From the NCBI GenBank assembly GCA_946409885.1, contig CAMJYF010000073.1, forward strand, positions 1 to 7,564: a DNA stretch of 7,564 nt. Reading direction: 5' to 3'. This DNA is from an uncultured Clostridia bacterium (lineage in GTDB: Bacteria; Bacillota; Clostridia; Oscillospirales; Acutalibacteraceae). The position numbers were made by a program, and so were the translations under genes. Shown here in pieces: positions 5,139 through 7,564 of this stretch. Below the pieces are notes generated by a model. The model searched no databases. It was given only the letters and a program-made list of their open reading frames with translations, and was not told the origin of the DNA. Numbering within the stretch: the stretch's first letter is position 1; each line of letters begins with the position of its first letter.

Positions 5139-5157
5139 GCGCGAGAGTGAAACAGCG

Positions 5158-6690
5158 TTACCGGATGCGGAAGATATCCAGAAAGACGCAGTAGATATTG
5201 TTGATGATATCCAGGAACCGGGCCAGGAACGCCTTAAAGCCGGTCAGCTTTTCCGCGGTGGTGGTATCCGGCAGAATGGACTCGTCATAGCTGCGGAACT
5301 GCAGGAAACGGGGATATTCCTCATAGGAATCAACGGTCGATTCCCCTTTGGGGTTGAACAGCAGCTTGTAGATCATTTCATCCAGCGCGTCGCTGTTGGT
5401 GGCGTGCTTGTAGTTTTTGATAAACCAGGTCTGCTCCGGGAAAAGGCAGGTGGAGGCGCAGACGGTTCTGTCCGGGGAGATATACTCCGGCGCGGCGCCG
5501 TTCAGCTGCTCGTCTGTCAGCGTTTTGCCGTAAAGGGCCACGGTAGCGCCGAAGGAGTTGTTTTCCGTGTCGATCACGCCGTCGGTGATATTCTGCCATT
5601 TGGAGGTCAGCGGGATGGAGGCGTAGCCGTAGCGGGAGATCACCGCCACGCGGGCCTTGTCGTTCAGCTCCTGCAGGGTCTGCGTTCTGGTGGGACGGAA
5701 GATGCGGCTGAAGTTATCGATCCGGGTGCGCAGACCGCTGTAGTCAACGGCGGGATCCGCCACGCCGAACATATAATTCTTCGCGTTTTCCAGCGCCTCG
5801 TCCGGCACCATGGCCCAGATGGAAAGCCAGCTGCTGAACATTGGGAACAGCACCTCGGAAATGGCCCGCTCCTTGATATGCTCGATGATATCGTTGGCGT
5901 ATTTGGCGATGGCGTCCGCAATGCCGGCCTCCTTCAGCACATCCAGCACAGCGCCGACGATGGCGTCGTAATCCGACTGATCCAGCGCGAACTGCAGATA
6001 GTACACCAGCGCGTCGCCCTCCACCGTGATATCGCCGCTGAACATCTGCCCGGTGTAGGATTCACCGAAAATGGCGGTGGTGTTCAGACCCGCGGCATAA
6101 ATCTTGTCCGTTCCGTAAATGGACATATAGGTAAGCGCGATCAATCCGCCGAGGCTGTGGCAGGAGACGGCCACCTTTTTGCAATTGGTTGCCTCCAGCA
6201 CGTAGTTGATGAAATCGTTCAGCTGGGCGGCCACTTCCACCGGGTCGATCCGCCAGTCGTAACGGAAGGTAAGGGTGGAATTCTTATGGATATCCTTCTC
6301 GTCGGGATATTCCATATACGCGCCGGATTCGCCTGCGGGGGTGCCGTCCGGATTGCAGAAGGAGGGCGCCAGCAGGGCCTTGGCCTCCGGGATGATTGTA
6401 TCCGCCAGCGCGTCGTAATCCTTGGTGACCAGGAATTTCAGCAGGGCGGGGATACAGTTTTTGACCGTATTCAGGATATCGTCCGTACTCCAGGGGAAGA
6501 TCTCCTTGGAATTCTTGTCGTTTTTATCCTCGTAGATATCGCTGGCCATAAAGCCCGGGATCTCGATCAGGGGATAATTCTGTACCAACGTCCGCTGCCT
6601 GGCGTAGGCGGTAAGCCCGGCTAAAGGCGCCATCAGCAGCGCCGCGGCAACGATGACGGAAAGCAACTTAACGGAAAATCTGATTTTCAT
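5158..6690 (-). CDS. Secreted LCAT/lipase-like alpha/beta hydrolase
   Basis: The 510-residue product has a Sec signal peptide (basic MKIRFSVK, hydrophobic 9-25, likely cleavage after AYA at 28-30). An alpha/beta hydrolase fold follows. IPGF (44-47) fits the oxyanion loop, and FRYDWR (142-147) recalls the YDWR motif of lecithin:cholesterol acyltransferase-like enzymes. The nucleophile motif CHSLG holds S179 and has Cys in place of the usual first Gly. TDGV (D370) and KNYKH (H429) are the likely acid and histidine of the triad. The long stretch 185-365 between nucleophile and acid is probably a lid domain. It therefore probably hydrolyses lipid or acyl esters outside the cell; the substrate is unknown. 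The tail 485-510 is an amphipathic helix resembling the 28-residue peptide at 3945-4031. The frame stays open upstream to 7551, but that part is antisense to the metY-like gene. The start at 6690 has AAGGAAG 10 bases upstream and directly precedes the signal peptide. It is a single gene with its own promoter and terminator. Confidence 0.88.
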   Translation of the reverse strand: MKIRFSVKLLSVIVAAALLMAPLAGLTAYARQRTLVQNYPLIEIPGFMASDIYEDKNDKNSKEIFPWSTDDILNTVKNCIPALLKFLVTKDYDALADTIIPEAKALLAPSFCNPDGTPAGESGAYMEYPDEKDIHKNSTLTFRYDWRIDPVEVAAQLNDFINYVLEATNCKKVAVSCHSLGGLIALTYMSIYGTDKIYAAGLNTTAIFGESYTGQMFSGDITVEGDALVYYLQFALDQSDYDAIVGAVLDVLKEAGIADAIAKYANDIIEHIKERAISEVLFPMFSSWLSIWAMVPDEALENAKNYMFGVADPAVDYSGLRTRIDNFSRIFRPTRTQTLQELNDKARVAVISRYGYASIPLTSKWQNITDGVIDTENNSFGATVALYGKTLTDEQLNGAAPEYISPDRTVCASTCLFPEQTWFIKNYKHATNSDALDEMIYKLLFNPKGESTVDSYEEYPRFLQFRSYDESILPDTTTAEKLTGFKAFLARFLDIINNIYCVFLDIFRIR

Positions 6691-6725
6691 ACCATCTGAA
6701 CTTCCTTCCATTTTCATATAAGCCA

Positions 6726-6754
6726 ATATTAGCACAAAAAAAAGGAAAAGTAAA
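6726..6754 (-). promoter_or_regulatory. Candidate promoter of the hydrolase gene
   Basis: On the minus strand TTTACT (6749-6754) and TAATAT (6726-6731) are 17 bases apart, with an extended -10 (TGC before TAATAT). Both hexamers match consensus at four of six positions. The start near 6719 leaves a leader of about 30 bases. Confidence 0.6.
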
Positions 6755-6779
6755 TAGCTATTTTTGTGATAATTATGAT

Positions 6780-6810
6780 TACTTGCCATTTGACATTGCT
6801 TCCGCAAGTA
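6780..6810. promoter_or_regulatory. Inverted repeat around the metY-like -35 element, candidate operator
   Basis: TACTTGC (6780-6786) and GCAAGTA (6804-6810) form a perfect 7-base inverted repeat with a 17-base spacer that contains the TTGACA -35 element. Arm centres are 24 bases apart, a little over two helical turns, which suits a dimeric repressor. No regulator gene is in the window. Function is inference. Confidence 0.35.
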
Positions 6811-6819
6811 TGGTATGAT
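6790..6819 (+). promoter_or_regulatory. Sigma-A promoter of the metY-like gene
   Basis: TTGACA (6790-6795) and TATGAT (6814-6819) are separated by 18 bases, with an extended -10 (TGG before TATGAT). The start near 6826 leaves a leader of only about 33 bases. That is too short for a T-box or SAM riboswitch, both of which often control sulfur amino acid genes in Firmicutes. Confidence 0.85.
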
Positions 6820-6858
6820 AAGGATAATTATTTTTTTAATAAGGGAAGGTAAAAAAGG

Positions 6859-7564
6859 ATGAGCGACTATCAGATAGAAACCAAGTGCGTGCAGAGCGGC
6901 TACCGCCCCGGCAACGGGGAACCCAGGCAGATCCCCATCTACCAGAGCACCACGTTCAAATACGATACCAGCGAGGACATGGGCAAGCTGTTCGACCTGG
7001 AGGCCTCCGGCTATTTCTACTCCCGCCTGCAGAACCCCACCTGCGACCTGGTGGCGGCCAAGATTGCCGATATGGAGGGCGGCACGGCGGCCATGCTGAC
7101 CTCCTCCGGACAGGCGGCCAGCTTTTACGCCCTGTTCAACATCTGTGAGTGCGGCGGGCATATCGTTTCCTCCTCCACCATCTACGGCGGCACCTACAAC
7201 CTGCTGGCCATTACGATGAAAAAGATGGGCGTCGACGTGACCTTTGTGGACCCGGAATGCGGCGAGGACGAGCTGAACGCGGCTTTCCGCGAAAACACCA
7301 AGGCCGTGTTCGGCGAAACCATCGCCAATCCCGCGCTGAAGGTGCTGGACATTGAAAAATTCGCCAGGGCGGCCCACGCCCACGGGGTGCCGCTGATCAT
7401 CGACAACACCTTCCCCACGCCGGTCAACTGCCGTCCCATCGAGTGGGGCGCGGATATCGTGACCCACTCCACCACCAAATACATGGACGGGCACGGCGCG
7501 GCCGTGGGCGGCGCCATCGTGGACAGCGGCCGCTTCGACTGGATGGCCCACGCGGAAAAATTCC
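6859..7564 (+). CDS. O-acetylhomoserine sulfhydrylase-type PLP enzyme, N-terminal part
   Basis: The frame runs from the ATG at 6859 off the right edge after 235 codons, about the first half of a protein that usually has some 420-430 residues. It belongs to the Cys/Met metabolism PLP-dependent family (fold type I). YSRLQNPT (54-61) and SSGQAA (82-87) form the cofactor phosphate site, and TIYGGTYNL (107-115) carries the Tyr that stacks on PLP. IDNTF (181-185, D182) contacts the pyridine nitrogen, and HSTTKYMDGHG (203-213) has K207 as the PLP lysine. KYMDGHG is characteristic of the MetY/O-acetylhomoserine aminocarboxypropyltransferase branch, which makes homocysteine (or methionine, with methanethiol) from O-acetylhomoserine and sulfide. 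A methionine gamma-lyase-like activity cannot be excluded without the C-terminus, so I assign no symbol. AAGGGAAGG (6841-6849) precedes the start by 9 bases. It is divergent from the hydrolase gene. Confidence 0.9.
   Translation, partial: MSDYQIETKCVQSGYRPGNGEPRQIPIYQSTTFKYDTSEDMGKLFDLEASGYFYSRLQNPTCDLVAAKIADMEGGTAAMLTSSGQAASFYALFNICECGGHIVSSSTIYGGTYNLLAITMKKMGVDVTFVDPECGEDELNAAFRENTKAVFGETIANPALKVLDIEKFARAAHAHGVPLIIDNTFPTPVNCRPIEWGADIVTHSTTKYMDGHGAAVGGAIVDSGRFDWMAHAEKF

Noticed and set aside
5029..6624. Plus-strand open frame of 531 codons opposite the hydrolase
   Set aside because: It begins inside a tRNA, is antisense to a protein with signal peptide and catalytic motifs, and shows no recognisable domain.
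6691..7551. N-terminal extension of the hydrolase frame on the minus strand
   Set aside because: The extension crosses the divergent promoter region and is antisense to the metY-like gene. The signal peptide and ribosome site fix the start at 6690.
1..7564. CRISPR array, insertion sequence, phage or integrative element
   Set aside because: No spaced direct repeats, transposase or integrase motifs, or tRNA-associated attachment duplications are visible. The tRNA 3' ends are followed directly by a terminator or spacer.

Overview
The window reads as chromosomal DNA of a GC-rich member of the Clostridia, most likely from the Oscillospirales (Ruminococcaceae/Oscillospiraceae) side. The order assignment is inference. 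It rests on the dnaG-rpoD arrangement, consensus sigma-A promoters inside AT-rich intergenic gaps, AGGAGG-type ribosome sites, a zinc-type L31, a Gram-positive-style lipoprotein, and GC-rich coding sequence. I see no insertion sequence, prophage gene, integrase or CRISPR array.

Layout from left to right. Almost everything lies on the minus strand, so transcription runs right to left. Positions 1-49 hold the first 16 codons of a gene that is probably rpoD. Next come dnaG (primase, 105-1886), a YigZ/IMPACT-family gene (1964-2590) and rpmE (ribosomal protein L31, 2683-2889), the last with its own promoter and a structured leader. Then follows an orphan secreted lipoprotein (3051-3707) with a near-consensus promoter. 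Opposite to it, on the plus strand, sits a complete miniature transcription unit (promoter 3878-3906, gene 3945-4031, terminator 4061-4107) for a 28-residue amphipathic peptide. Further right are a flavin reductase-like gene (4109-4681), a pair of serine tRNA genes (GCT and TGA anticodons, 4834-5050) with one shared promoter and terminator, and a secreted LCAT/lipase-like alpha/beta hydrolase (5158-6690). Last is a divergent plus-strand gene for an O-acetylhomoserine sulfhydrylase-type PLP enzyme (metY-like, from 6859), cut by the window end.

How the genes work together: rpoD, dnaG, rpmE and the tRNAs are housekeeping replication, transcription and translation genes. The flavin reductase, lipoprotein, hydrolase and metY-like gene each have their own promoter and look like independent units, not one pathway.

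The most interesting observation is the 28-residue peptide. Its whole length except the first three residues aligns without gaps to the extreme C-terminus of the secreted hydrolase about 1.1 kb away: six identities plus many conservative hydrophobic matches, with the two C-termini one residue apart. A free-standing copy of a C-terminal amphipathic tail near a secreted enzyme carrying that tail could reflect a shared membrane-association or helix-helix docking device. That functional reading is inference.
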